Assembly: GCF_003003775.1 (NCBI RefSeq)
Contig: NZ_PVWJ01000001.1
Location: 1 to 64,000, forward strand
Length of the DNA: 64,000 nt
Reading direction: 5' to 3'
From: Merismopedia glauca CCAP 1448/3
GTDB lineage: Bacteria > Cyanobacteriota > Cyanobacteriia > Cyanobacteriales > CCAP-1448
The stretch's first letter is position 1. Every line of letters starts with the position of its first letter. The notes beneath the pieces were generated by a model that made no database searches, had not been told where the DNA came from, and saw only the letters and a list, made by a program, of their open reading frames with translations. Made by a program: the position numbers and the translations under genes. Positions 17,155-25,083 of this stretch are shown here, piece by piece.

Positions 17155-17796
17155 ATGTCATCACAACCCAGAATTTTGGTGGTGGCTAATGGTAAAGGTG
17201 GTGTCGGCAAAACCACAACAACTATGGCTCTAGCGGCAGAATTTGCCGAAAAATATAAAGTTTTGGCAGTTGATGCCGATCCGCAACAAAGTTTGTCTTG
17301 GTGGGCTGGGCGGAGTGAAGCACCAGGAAAATTTGAAATTATCCCAGAAACCGAGCCGCAAAACTTGCGAAAGTTGAGAAAGATTAAGGACTACGATTTA
17401 TTAGTCATAGATACACCTCCAGCGTTAGGATCGGAAACATTGGGGGCAGTACTTGCGATCGCCGATTACCTAGTTTTGCCGACTCCCTGCGCGCCGATGG
17501 ATTTAGCTGCGTTGATTACTACAGTTCAAGCAGCAGTAATCCCCAAGGCGATTCCTCATCGCGTCATCTTGACTAAAGTCGATGTGCGCTCTTTAGGAGA
17601 AGCATGGGAAGCTCAAAATACTTTGCGGGAATTGGGTATTTCTACTTGTCATACTTTAGTCAGAGCCTATAAAGCTCATGAAAAAGCCGCAATAGAAGGA
17701 TTAGCGATCGCTCAGTGGCGAGGCAAAAATGCTAAAGAAGCAGCTAAAGATTACCGCAGCGTAGCTAAAGAAATTGAAAGTGATTGGAGAAAGTAA
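17155..17796 (+). CDS. ParA-family ATPase
   Basis: 213 residues with the deviant Walker A motif GKGGVGKTTT (signature Lys present), DADPQQS and Walker B LLVIDTPPAL. It is a short, single-domain ParA lacking an N-terminal DNA-binding domain, like ParA/McdA-type ATPases that pattern on the nucleoid and position a cargo. The ATG at 17155 is chosen; the frame extends to a TTG at 17119. The next gene overlaps its stop (TAATG) and encodes a coiled-coil protein, presumably the partner. No parB or parS candidate is nearby. Confidence 0.88.
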   Translation: MSSQPRILVVANGKGGVGKTTTTMALAAEFAEKYKVLAVDADPQQSLSWWAGRSEAPGKFEIIPETEPQNLRKLRKIKDYDLLVIDTPPALGSETLGAVLAIADYLVLPTPCAPMDLAALITTVQAAVIPKAIPHRVILTKVDVRSLGEAWEAQNTLRELGISTCHTLVRAYKAHEKAAIEGLAIAQWRGKNAKEAAKDYRSVAKEIESDWRK

Positions 17797-18326
17797 TGGC
17801 AACTGGTAGAAGAAATCTGAAAGATGTTATCACCTCAGAAGGCGAAAAACTGAATAATACAGCCGCTAAAGATGACTCAGATGGTGCAGATACCGACAAA
17901 CAAGATTTGGCGGAAATTGTGGCTGAATTAAAAGCAGCTTTAGCAGCAGCTAATCAGAAAGAAGATGCTTTGCAAAAACAAATTACTTCTTTGCAAACAG
18001 AAATGCACGAACAAAAAGTTCAGGTCGAAAAATTAGAAAGATTGGAACTCAAATCTGAGCTAGATGAAGCTAAACAAACAGCTTTAAAATTAGCAGAAAA
18101 GAATTCCGAATTACAGGCGGAAATTAAAGCTTTAAAAGCAGAAAAATCCGATAAATCGCAAAAAGCTGAAAAAGCTGAGAAATTGGCAAATACAAGCCTC
18201 AAGAATCGCGATCGTAGCATCTACGACCGTCCCATCGGTTATGCAGATCATCGCCCAGACGGCGAGCAAAATAGAGAAACAGGCGATCGCAAATCTCAAT
18301 CTAACTTTAAAATGTGGCTCGATTAA
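17796..18326 (+). CDS. Coiled-coil protein, candidate ParA partner/cargo adaptor
   Basis: 176 residues, start overlapping the ParA stop (TAATG) with GGAGA upstream. The N-terminus is polar (TGRRNLKDVITSEG), then a long Ala/Lys/Glu/Gln-rich coiled coil spans about 40-135, followed by a charged disordered tail (DRSIYDRPIGYADHRP) ending KMWLD. A Trp just before the C-terminus is reminiscent of McdB carboxysome-positioning adaptors, but there is no further recognisable similarity. Function inferred from coupling to ParA: it would stimulate the ATPase and link it to a cargo. Confidence 0.7.
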   Translation: MATGRRNLKDVITSEGEKLNNTAAKDDSDGADTDKQDLAEIVAELKAALAAANQKEDALQKQITSLQTEMHEQKVQVEKLERLELKSELDEAKQTALKLAEKNSELQAEIKALKAEKSDKSQKAEKAEKLANTSLKNRDRSIYDRPIGYADHRPDGEQNRETGDRKSQSNFKMWLD

Positions 18327-18395
18327 AATAGCTGGGAAATCCTGGGGGATTACTTACTAAAATAACCACGAAGCTAACTCTCTCTTGTGGAAGTG

Positions 18396-18420
18396 GTAGG
18401 GTAGGCAGTGCCTACCCTAC
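18396..18420. repeat. Palindromic repeat GTAGGGTAGGC type
   Basis: GTAGGGTAGGC, three-base centre, GCCTACCCTAC. A second copy with nearly the same sequence lies near 2585-2610. It is an intergenic dispersed palindrome between the coiled-coil gene and the GST gene and could end the former transcript. Confidence 0.75.
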
Positions 18421-18449
18421 CATTGATCGTGATTTCTTAAGTTAATGCA

Positions 18450-19235
18450 ATGCTAGAACTATATCAATTTGAACTATCACAGTATTCAGAAAAAGTCAGG
18501 TTTATCCTTGACTATAAAGGTCTAGCTTATCGGAAAATAGAAGTGACTCCAGGTGTAGGGCAGTTAGAGCTTTTCCTCCTGTCTGGACAAAGACAAGTAC
18601 CAGTTTTGAAAGACGGAAATCGGGTAATTGCTGACTCTACCTCTATTGCTATGTATCTAGAGGAGAATTATCCAGAAAAACCAATTATTCCGCTTCAATC
18701 TACCCGTAAAGCCCTATGTTTGATGATGGAAGAGTGGGCAGACGAATCTATTGGGACGAAAAGCCGTAAGGTCTTGTTTGGCGGATTAAGCAAGGATATG
18801 AACCTGCGAAACTCGGTCTTACCTAGCAATACACCAGATTTTCTCAAAAATATCCTTACCAATGTGCCTAGAGAATTGGTTGATATATTAGGATTTGGGG
18901 TAGGTTTAAGTCCAGAAGCCGTCAAAGCAGCAGAAAAAGCCCTGAAGCAAGATCTAGAAGCCTTGTGTTTGCTTTTAAAAGATAGCCCCTACCTGACTGG
19001 AGACACCCCCACATTAGCCGATTTGAGTGTGGCTGGTTTGAGTTTATTACTGAAGTTCCCATCAGGACCGTATTTGAATATACCGGAAAATATGAGAGGT
19101 AAAGGCGTGCCTGGATTTGCTGATAATCCAGAATACGAGACATTTTTCCAATGGCGCGATCGCTTCTATACTGATTACCGCCGTCCTATATATGCTAGCT
19201 CTCCCAGTAGCCCTAACAGTATCGAAATCGAATAA
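18450..19235 (+). CDS. Glutathione S-transferase family protein
   Basis: 261 residues. The N-terminal thioredoxin-like GST domain has LYQFELSQYSEKVRFILDYK, RQVPVLKDGNRVIADSTSIA (cis-Pro and the Ser of the glutathione site) and YLEENYP. The helical C-terminal domain ends with LTGDTPTLADLSVAGLSLLL, the usual N-capping block. A Ser rather than Cys occupies the active-site turn. A loop of about 25 residues in the middle is longer than in typical GSTs, and the tail is polar and disordered. Substrate unknown. Confidence 0.85.
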   Translation: MLELYQFELSQYSEKVRFILDYKGLAYRKIEVTPGVGQLELFLLSGQRQVPVLKDGNRVIADSTSIAMYLEENYPEKPIIPLQSTRKALCLMMEEWADESIGTKSRKVLFGGLSKDMNLRNSVLPSNTPDFLKNILTNVPRELVDILGFGVGLSPEAVKAAEKALKQDLEALCLLLKDSPYLTGDTPTLADLSVAGLSLLLKFPSGPYLNIPENMRGKGVPGFADNPEYETFFQWRDRFYTDYRRPIYASSPSSPNSIEIE

Positions 19236-19260
19236 TATAGCAGAGATCGCAGACGTAGCT

Positions 19261-19289
19261 GTAGAGACGTAGCACTGCTACGTCTCTAC
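19261..19289. repeat. Palindrome GTAGAGACGT(A)GC type
   Basis: A perfect 29-nt inverted repeat, GTAGAGACGTAGCA/TGCTACGTCTCTAC around one central base, between the GST and folP genes. It closely resembles the core palindrome of the MITE-like element at 54343-54444. Confidence 0.75.
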
Positions 19290-19322
19290 TTCCCAAGGAG
19301 TAAATTAAATGTGTGATGGTCT

Positions 19323-20183
19323 ATGACAGCACCTAGAGTTCTTAATTTACGCTCTAGCCAATTCATCTGGGGAAAACGCACCTACCTGATGGCGGTAGTG
19401 AATGTGACTCCAGATAGCTTTAGCGATGGCGGTGAATATAATACTCTGGAAGCTGCTGTAAACCACGCTGAGCAGTTGGTTCGAGGTGGGGCAGACATCC
19501 TGGATATTGGTGGAGAATCTAGCCGTCCTGGGGCTAAATCAGTGGATTTAGCGGAAGAATTAGACAGAACGATCCCAGTAATTTCGGCTTTGCGCCAAAA
19601 TCCTGAAACCGCCAAGATCCCGATTTCAATAGACACTACCAAAGCGATAGTAGCTGAAAAAGCGATCGCCTTTGGTGCGGATCTAGTTAACGACATTTCT
19701 GGCGCTACTTTTGACCCCCAAATGTTAGCAACTGTAGCTAGATTGGGGGTTCCCATTATCTTGATGCATTCGCGGGGGACACCTCAAACTATGCAAACCC
19801 TGACGGATTATCAGGATGTGGTAGCAGAGATTTGCCAATTCCTCAAAGCTAGATGTAGCGAAGCGATCGCTTGGGGTATTTCTCCAGAAAACATCATTAT
19901 CGACCCTGGTGTCGGTTTTGCCAAAACATATCAGCAAAATATTGAAATATTTCAACATTTAAACCTATTTAAACAGCTAGGCTTCCCTTTACTAGTGGGG
20001 CCATCTCGCAAAAGCTTTATCGGTCATATTCTCAGGCAAAGCGACCCTCAACAGCGAATTTGGGGCACAGCAGCCGCTTGTTGCCGCGCGATCGCAGGGG
20101 GTACAGATATCTTACGGGTTCACGATTTACCTGCTATGTTTGAAGTATCTCAGGTAGCTGATGCTTTGTTTCGTACTGAGTAG
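19323..20183 (+). CDS. folP: Dihydropteroate synthase
   Basis: 286 residues. Signatures: MAVVNVTPDSFSDGGEYN (first conserved loop), DILDIGGESSRPGA (second), PISIDTTKA, LVNDISGA, PIILMHSRGTPQTMQ, IIIDPGVGFAKT and LVGPSRKSFIG with the substrate-binding Ser-Arg-Lys-Ser. It condenses 7,8-dihydropterin pyrophosphate with p-aminobenzoate in folate synthesis, in the cytosol. Length is normal. No other folate gene adjoins it. Confidence 0.95.
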   Translation: MTAPRVLNLRSSQFIWGKRTYLMAVVNVTPDSFSDGGEYNTLEAAVNHAEQLVRGGADILDIGGESSRPGAKSVDLAEELDRTIPVISALRQNPETAKIPISIDTTKAIVAEKAIAFGADLVNDISGATFDPQMLATVARLGVPIILMHSRGTPQTMQTLTDYQDVVAEICQFLKARCSEAIAWGISPENIIIDPGVGFAKTYQQNIEIFQHLNLFKQLGFPLLVGPSRKSFIGHILRQSDPQQRIWGTAAACCRAIAGGTDILRVHDLPAMFEVSQVADALFRTE

Positions 20184-20235
20184 ATTATTTACAATAGAGT
20201 CTGACTCAGATTTTGCACTAGTGCCAACAACCGCC

Positions 20236-20346
20236 AGGGGTTCAAAACCCCTGTCTGATAGCGGAAGTCCTCTGAAGAGGACTAGTAGATAATAATTTCA
20301 GTCCACTTGAGTGGACTTTAGCTATTAGCCCAGAACTTGAGTTCTG
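20236..20346. repeat. Four tandem hairpins in 111 bp
   Basis: Four perfect or near-perfect stems follow one another: AGGGG/CCCCT (20236-20252), AGTCCTCTGAAGAGGACT (20266-20283), AGTCCACTTGAGTGGACT (20300-20317) and CAGAACTTGAGTTCTG (20331-20346). Spacers are AT-rich. The block lies between folP and the acyl-CoA-synthetase-like gene, and its last hairpin ends 15 bases before that gene's ribosome binding site. Confidence 0.8.
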
Positions 20347-20372
20347 TGCGAGTGCTTATCGGAGCGATCGCT

Positions 20373-22376
20373 ATGAGAAAACCACTTTCTCTCACCGAAA
20401 TCCTTGATTGTGGTCTAGATGCTGAAATAGCAAGCTTAATTCTCGCAGAAATCAATCAATGGCTGGGTTCGGCTTCATCTGTAGAATGCTGGCAGCACTT
20501 CAGCCGCAATCTCCTCAAGCCAGAATACCCTTTTTCCTTCCATCAACTGCTCTACACAACTACTTTTCCTGATGGTGAAGCACCTGCGTGGTTTCCTACT
20601 ACTGAAGAAATCCAGGAAACTAATCTTTGGGAGGTGATGCGATCGCTCAACATTTCTACTTATCCAGAGTTACATACTTGGTCTGTAGCAAATCGGGCGG
20701 ATTTCTGGGAATTGATGATTAAAAGGCTAAAAATCAAGTTTCAAAAACCTTACACTACCATTCTAGATTTATCTCAAGGTTTAGAGTCACCTCAATGGCT
20801 GGTAAATGCCCGTTTTAATATTGTAGAAAGTTGTTTTTTGGCTCCAGAATCGGCTTTAGCTATCGTTTTTCCTGGGGAAAAAGGTAATTTATCAAGTTGG
20901 ACTTACGGGGAACTCCATATTCTCACCAATCGGGTGGCTAATGGTTTGAAACAGATGGGGATGCAACCAGGGGATGCGATCGCTATTACAATGCCGATGA
21001 CACCTACTTCTGTGGCGATTTATCTGGGAATTATAGCTGCTGGGTGTGTGGTGGTGGCAATAGCAGATAGTTTCGCACCGCCAGAAATTGCGACTAGGTT
21101 GCGGATTGGTGGCGCAAAAGCGATTTTCACCCAAGATTGCACCCAAAGAGGTGGTAAATCGTTACCTCTATACTCCAAGGTAATAGAAGCAAATGCACCC
21201 CAGGCGATCGTCCTGGCTCAGTCTGCTTTATCTATACCAGTTTTGCGCCCTGGAGATCTGATTTGGTCAGAATTTCTGAGTTATGAGTTCGATTTTACGC
21301 CTGTACTAGCCCAGGGTTCAGATCGCCTTAATATTCTCTTCTCTTCGGGGACGACTGGGGAACCGAAAGCCATTCCCTGGAATCAGACTACACCGATCAA
21401 ATGCGCTGTAGACGGACATTTACATCAAGATATTCATCCTGGCGATGTCGTAGCTTGGCCCACTAATTTAGGCTGGATGATGGGACCTTGGTCAATTTAC
21501 GCCAGTTTCATCAATCGAGCTACCCTCGCCTTATACGATGATTCTCCCACAACTAGAGCTTTTGGTGAATTTATTCAAGCGGCTGGAGTCACCATGTTGG
21601 GGTTAGTCCCCAGTTTGGTGAGTGTTTGGAAAAGCAGCAATTGTATGCAAGGACTAGATTGGAGTCAAATTCGGGCGTTCAGTTCTACTGGTGAATGTTC
21701 CAACCCTCAAGATATGCTCTATTTGATGTCTTTAGCGGGATATAAACCCATAATCGAATATTGTGGCGGAACGGAAATAGGAGGCGGATACATTACGGGA
21801 ACGGTAATTCAACCTTGCATTCCAGCTACCTTTTCTACACCAACTTTGGGGCTAGATGTCATTATTTTAGATCCAGATGGGAATGCTAGCGATCGCGGGG
21901 AAGGATTTATGTCTCCTCCCTCCATTGGTTTATCTACGGAGTTATTAAATCAAGACCATCATCAAGTCTATTTTGCCGATGCACCTCCATCTTTGCGCCG
22001 TCATGGAGATCGATTCCAGCGCCTAAGCAACGGCTATTGGCGCTCTTTAGGACGAATTGATGACACGATGAATTTGGGGGGCATCAAGGTCAGTGCAGCC
22101 GAAATTGAGGGAGTTTTGAATGGTGTTACAGGAGTATGTGAAACTGCGGCGATCGCTCTTTCACCCCCTACAGGTGGCCCCAGTCAACTAATTATTTATG
22201 CGGTGGTAGATTTAAGTAATCTGCCAGTTGCAGAACTCAAATCTTTATTCCAAACAGCCATTAAAACCCATCTCAATCCCTTATTTAAAATTCATGAGGT
22301 TGTGGTGGTAGAAAGCTTACCCCGAACGGCTTCCCAGAAAATTATGCGGCGGCTTTTACGAGATCAAAGTCAGTAA
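20373..22376 (+). CDS. AMP-dependent acyl-CoA/acetyl-CoA synthetase-like enzyme
   Basis: 667 residues from the ATG at 20373 (GGAG eight bases upstream; a frame extension to 20337 runs into the hairpin block). It has an ANL-superfamily fold: an N-terminal acetyl-CoA-synthetase-like region (PEYPFSFHQ, RADFWELMIKRL), P-loop ILFSSGTTGEPKAI, EYCGGTEIGGG, hinge RIDDTMNLGGIKVSAAEIE and catalytic Lys near PRTASQKIMRR. The layout resembles the plant AAE17/18-like acyl-activating group more than classical acetyl-CoA synthetase. It activates a carboxylic acid as an acyl-adenylate then CoA thioester; substrate unknown. Confidence 0.85.
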   Translation: MRKPLSLTEILDCGLDAEIASLILAEINQWLGSASSVECWQHFSRNLLKPEYPFSFHQLLYTTTFPDGEAPAWFPTTEEIQETNLWEVMRSLNISTYPELHTWSVANRADFWELMIKRLKIKFQKPYTTILDLSQGLESPQWLVNARFNIVESCFLAPESALAIVFPGEKGNLSSWTYGELHILTNRVANGLKQMGMQPGDAIAITMPMTPTSVAIYLGIIAAGCVVVAIADSFAPPEIATRLRIGGAKAIFTQDCTQRGGKSLPLYSKVIEANAPQAIVLAQSALSIPVLRPGDLIWSEFLSYEFDFTPVLAQGSDRLNILFSSGTTGEPKAIPWNQTTPIKCAVDGHLHQDIHPGDVVAWPTNLGWMMGPWSIYASFINRATLALYDDSPTTRAFGEFIQAAGVTMLGLVPSLVSVWKSSNCMQGLDWSQIRAFSSTGECSNPQDMLYLMSLAGYKPIIEYCGGTEIGGGYITGTVIQPCIPATFSTPTLGLDVIILDPDGNASDRGEGFMSPPSIGLSTELLNQDHHQVYFADAPPSLRRHGDRFQRLSNGYWRSLGRIDDTMNLGGIKVSAAEIEGVLNGVTGVCETAAIALSPPTGGPSQLIIYAVVDLSNLPVAELKSLFQTAIKTHLNPLFKIHEVVVVESLPRTASQKIMRRLLRDQSQ

Positions 22377-22617
22377 TAACTCATAAATGAGTAACTACAA
22401 GCACCTGTCTCATCAGTAATAACACGGTTGTAAAAATATCTAGTTTCCCAACAAATTCAGTGATTATACGGTTCTAAAATCAGCTTTTAAGCCTAAAAAT
22501 AGAAGATAAGCTTCAATATCTTGAGTATCTATTTAAGCCAATCAATTATTTTGATACTTGTTGGCTATTTAGAGAAATTTCTTCCACCAATGAAAGTTAT
22601 TCACCAGGAAATTCTTC

Positions 22618-23352
22618 ATGAAACGTTTTCTCATTCCCGCATTAGCTGTTGGGGTGGTGCTTGCAACTACAAGCCAATCCCAAGCAGCAAGCTTGACCCC
22701 ACCAACACCACTAGTCCTTGATACTTTTGATACTGGTAATTTTAGACTGGATAAGTCCGCAGGAACAACAACCGGTACATTTAGTACAACCCAAACGGGG
22801 TCTGGGATTTTAGGTACAGAGAGAAGAGTACAATTTACTATTTCAAATCACCCAGATAATCGTTCGGCGATCGTTGAGGTCAGAGACGGTGAATTTACCC
22901 TTGATACAGGTCCAAACGTACTGACTTCAGTCCTAATGACCTGGGATGGTATCGGTAATGGTAGTTTGAATAAAGATTTAACTACAGGTGGTTTGGATGC
23001 TTTTAGAGTAGGAATCACTGATATTGACCAGGATGCTAATCTAAAATTTACCGTAACTGATACTTTAGGACGTAGCTCCTTCCTAACAAAGAATAACTTA
23101 GGATTCGGCGATTCTTTCTTCAACTTCGCTGATTTTGTGGCAGTTGGTACTAACCCCAGCGCTGACTTTACCAGTGTCAAGTCAGTCAAATTACAAGTTA
23201 CATCACCTACAGCCATTGATATGCAACTGCAATTTTTGGAAGCAGCGAAGGTTCCACCAGCAACGGTTCCTGAACCTTTCACCATGCTAGGTTCTGTCGC
23301 CGCGCTTGGTTTTGGAGCCGCCTTTCGCCGCAAGTACCAAAAAAAGGCTTAA
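22618..23352 (+). CDS. PEP-CTERM sorting-signal exported protein
   Basis: 244 residues. A signal peptide (about 1-23, ending SQAA) is followed by a beta-rich body full of Thr, Ser and Asp. The C-terminus is a PEP-CTERM signal: VPEP, a hydrophobic helix (TMLGSVAALGFGAAF) and a basic end RRKYQKK. Such proteins are processed by an exosortase and associated with exopolysaccharide or the cell surface. AGGA is near the ATG. No exosortase is in the window. The terminator at 23372-23419 follows. Confidence 0.88.
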   Translation: MKRFLIPALAVGVVLATTSQSQAASLTPPTPLVLDTFDTGNFRLDKSAGTTTGTFSTTQTGSGILGTERRVQFTISNHPDNRSAIVEVRDGEFTLDTGPNVLTSVLMTWDGIGNGSLNKDLTTGGLDAFRVGITDIDQDANLKFTVTDTLGRSSFLTKNNLGFGDSFFNFADFVAVGTNPSADFTSVKSVKLQVTSPTAIDMQLQFLEAAKVPPATVPEPFTMLGSVAALGFGAAFRRKYQKKA

Positions 23353-23371
23353 AAACAATGGAAAGATGAGG

Positions 23372-23419
23372 GCGATCGCTTTAAGTGTTGATAGAATAGT
23401 TGAAAGCGATCGCTTTTTT
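23372..23419 (+). terminator. Rho-independent terminator built from two HIP1 sites
   Basis: Two copies of GCGATCGCTTT/AAAGCGATCGC form an 11-bp stem with a roughly 15-base loop, followed by TTTTTT. It lies 19 bases after the PEP-CTERM gene stop. Confidence 0.65.
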
Positions 23420-23438
23420 AGTGTTTATGTCAAAAGGT

Positions 23439-24002
23439 TCACCTTCTCATATAAAAATAACTGATTATATAAACTAAATTAACCATAACAATTAAGCTTT
23501 TTCCCACATAAGAACTAACCCAAGGAAACACATAAAAACTAGCTACCAAAACTATTAATCGTTCAATTGGAGACACGATATTTCCATAGTGCCTGGGGTT
23601 CCAATAAGAAATAGGACTAATAAATCTATAGTTACTAAAAGGGAAAAAGTGCCGATGTGCATCTTCGCTATGCACTGGGATATCTAATAAAGAATGCCAA
23701 ACTAGACTTAAACAGATAATTTCTGCTAGCTTCCAACCTTGATAGCGAGCAATTCCCCAAGCAATTAAAGCTAGAGGAAATGAATGGAAAGTAGCAATTA
23801 GATCTTGCCACAAGGGTTGATAATAAGCTTCAGTCCAAATCGTTTTTTCTGGTAACTTAGAGATAAATTTACTGACAAAATAGAAAATAAAAATGGGGAT
23901 ATCGGGTAAGATAGCCCCAATTACAATTGCTAAATTAAACTGAGGTTTGTGTTGTTGCCCCAAGATAGCCAAATTGAGGATAGCGTGACTGGGCGTATTC
24001 AT
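23439..24002 (-). CDS. YdjM/DUF457-like membrane protein (metal-dependent hydrolase-like)
   Basis: 187 residues from the ATG at 24002. It begins MNTPSHAILNLAIL, followed by GAILPDIPIFIF (Asp in a membrane-embedded motif), SLVWHSLLDIPVHSEDAHRHFFPFSNYRF and HYGN, with about five hydrophobic segments. The His/Asp motifs match the LexA-binding, membrane-bound metal-dependent hydrolase family (DUF457/YdjM). Enzymatic activity is unproven in the family. Its start overlaps the start of the divergently transcribed acyltransferase by 18 bases. Confidence 0.7.
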   Translation of the reverse strand: MNTPSHAILNLAILGQQHKPQFNLAIVIGAILPDIPIFIFYFVSKFISKLPEKTIWTEAYYQPLWQDLIATFHSFPLALIAWGIARYQGWKLAEIICLSLVWHSLLDIPVHSEDAHRHFFPFSNYRFISPISYWNPRHYGNIVSPIERLIVLVASFYVFPWVSSYVGKSLIVMVNLVYIISYFYMRR

Positions 24003-25013
24003 AAATATCAATTCTCTTGGTTTGACTGGTTTTGTCTGTGGTATCCACCAGGTTGGCTAATTATATTTAATCGCCATTGGCAACACTATTATGACGATCC
24101 AGATGGGTGGAAATGGTGGGAATATTGGCTATTTTTAATCCCTGGGGGGTTTTATCTGGCGCTACTGATGCGTTGGGTGCGTTTGGGTTTTCGTTCTCCC
24201 AAATCTCAAGATCGAAAATTCGATCCAGACTATCAACAAGCTTTTGTTAATGAAGTCATAGGGCAAATAGTTACCTCCTATTTTCAAGCAGAACTAGAAT
24301 CAATCGAGAATTTACCAATAGATGGCTCTTTAATTGTGGCAATTAATCACGCAGGGATGTGTTTCCCTTGGGATTTTTTAGCTTTAGCATACTTATTAAA
24401 TCAACATCAAGGTTGGCAAATTGAACCCCTGGCTCATTTAGCATTATTTAATCACCCTTGGATGTTATGGTGGTTTCCGCCAGATTGGGCAAATGTTTTG
24501 GGGGCAATTCCCGCTAATACTAGTAGCTTGGAAGTAGCTTTAAAAAATCAGAGAATTGTATTATATGCCCCAGAAGGAGTGCGAGGCCCAGGAAAAGGCT
24601 GGAATCAGCGCTATCAGTTACAAAAGTTCGATCCTAGCTTTATTCGTTTGAGTCAACGGTATCAAATTCCGATTTTGCCGATTATTTGCCTTGGTAGCGA
24701 AAATTTGCACCCTTTCGCGTTTAATATGCCCAAAGTGGCCCATAAACTCCAATTACCGGTTTTTCCTGTGTCTGGGTTGATGATTTGGTTTGGTTTGTTT
24801 CCTTCTATGGGGGTGTGGGCAGCAAAAACTCATTTACGATACTATATGGAACCAATACTTGATTTTAGTACCAAGAAATTTCCCCTGAGTACTTCTCAAG
24901 CTTATCGACAAGCCCAGAAATTGCGATCGCATTTACAAGTTAAAATTGACAAAATTAAGGAAGAAGGAAGAGGGGGACTAGGGAGACACGGGGACGCGGA
25001 GAATGATTTGTAG
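23985..25013 (+). CDS. PlsC-like lysophospholipid acyltransferase family protein
   Basis: The GTG start at 23985 follows GAGGA by four bases; the frame remains open to 23949. 342 residues: an N-terminal aromatic hydrophobic region (PPGWLIIFNRHW, YWLFLIPGGFYLALLM), then the acyltransferase box INHAGMCFPWD (NHx4-D variant), LYAPEGVRGPGKGW and PILPIICLG. It would transfer acyl groups to a glycerol-type acceptor at the membrane. The last 18 residues, KEEGRGGLGRHGDAENDL, come from tandem-repeat DNA and are unlike the rest. Confidence 0.75.
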   Translation: MTGRIHKYQFSWFDWFCLWYPPGWLIIFNRHWQHYYDDPDGWKWWEYWLFLIPGGFYLALLMRWVRLGFRSPKSQDRKFDPDYQQAFVNEVIGQIVTSYFQAELESIENLPIDGSLIVAINHAGMCFPWDFLALAYLLNQHQGWQIEPLAHLALFNHPWMLWWFPPDWANVLGAIPANTSSLEVALKNQRIVLYAPEGVRGPGKGWNQRYQLQKFDPSFIRLSQRYQIPILPIICLGSENLHPFAFNMPKVAHKLQLPVFPVSGLMIWFGLFPSMGVWAAKTHLRYYMEPILDFSTKKFPLSTSQAYRQAQKLRSHLQVKIDKIKEEGRGGLGRHGDAENDL

Positions 25014-25039
25014 CGGGGTTAAATGAAATTGGGATAACC

Positions 25040-25074
25040 CAATCAACAATTAACAATTAACAATTAACAATTAA
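25040..25074. repeat. Heptamer tandem repeat CAATTAA
   Basis: One CAATCAA followed by four CAATTAA units, just upstream of glucokinase. The same heptamer family occurs inside smc (32418-32450) and at 42300-42328. Confidence 0.85.
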
Positions 25075-25083
25075 CCAAAATAT

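Noticed and set aside
22848-23333. 161-codon minus-strand frame opposite the PEP-CTERM gene
   Set aside because: The plus-strand protein has a signal peptide and a PEP-CTERM signal, so this is a shadow.
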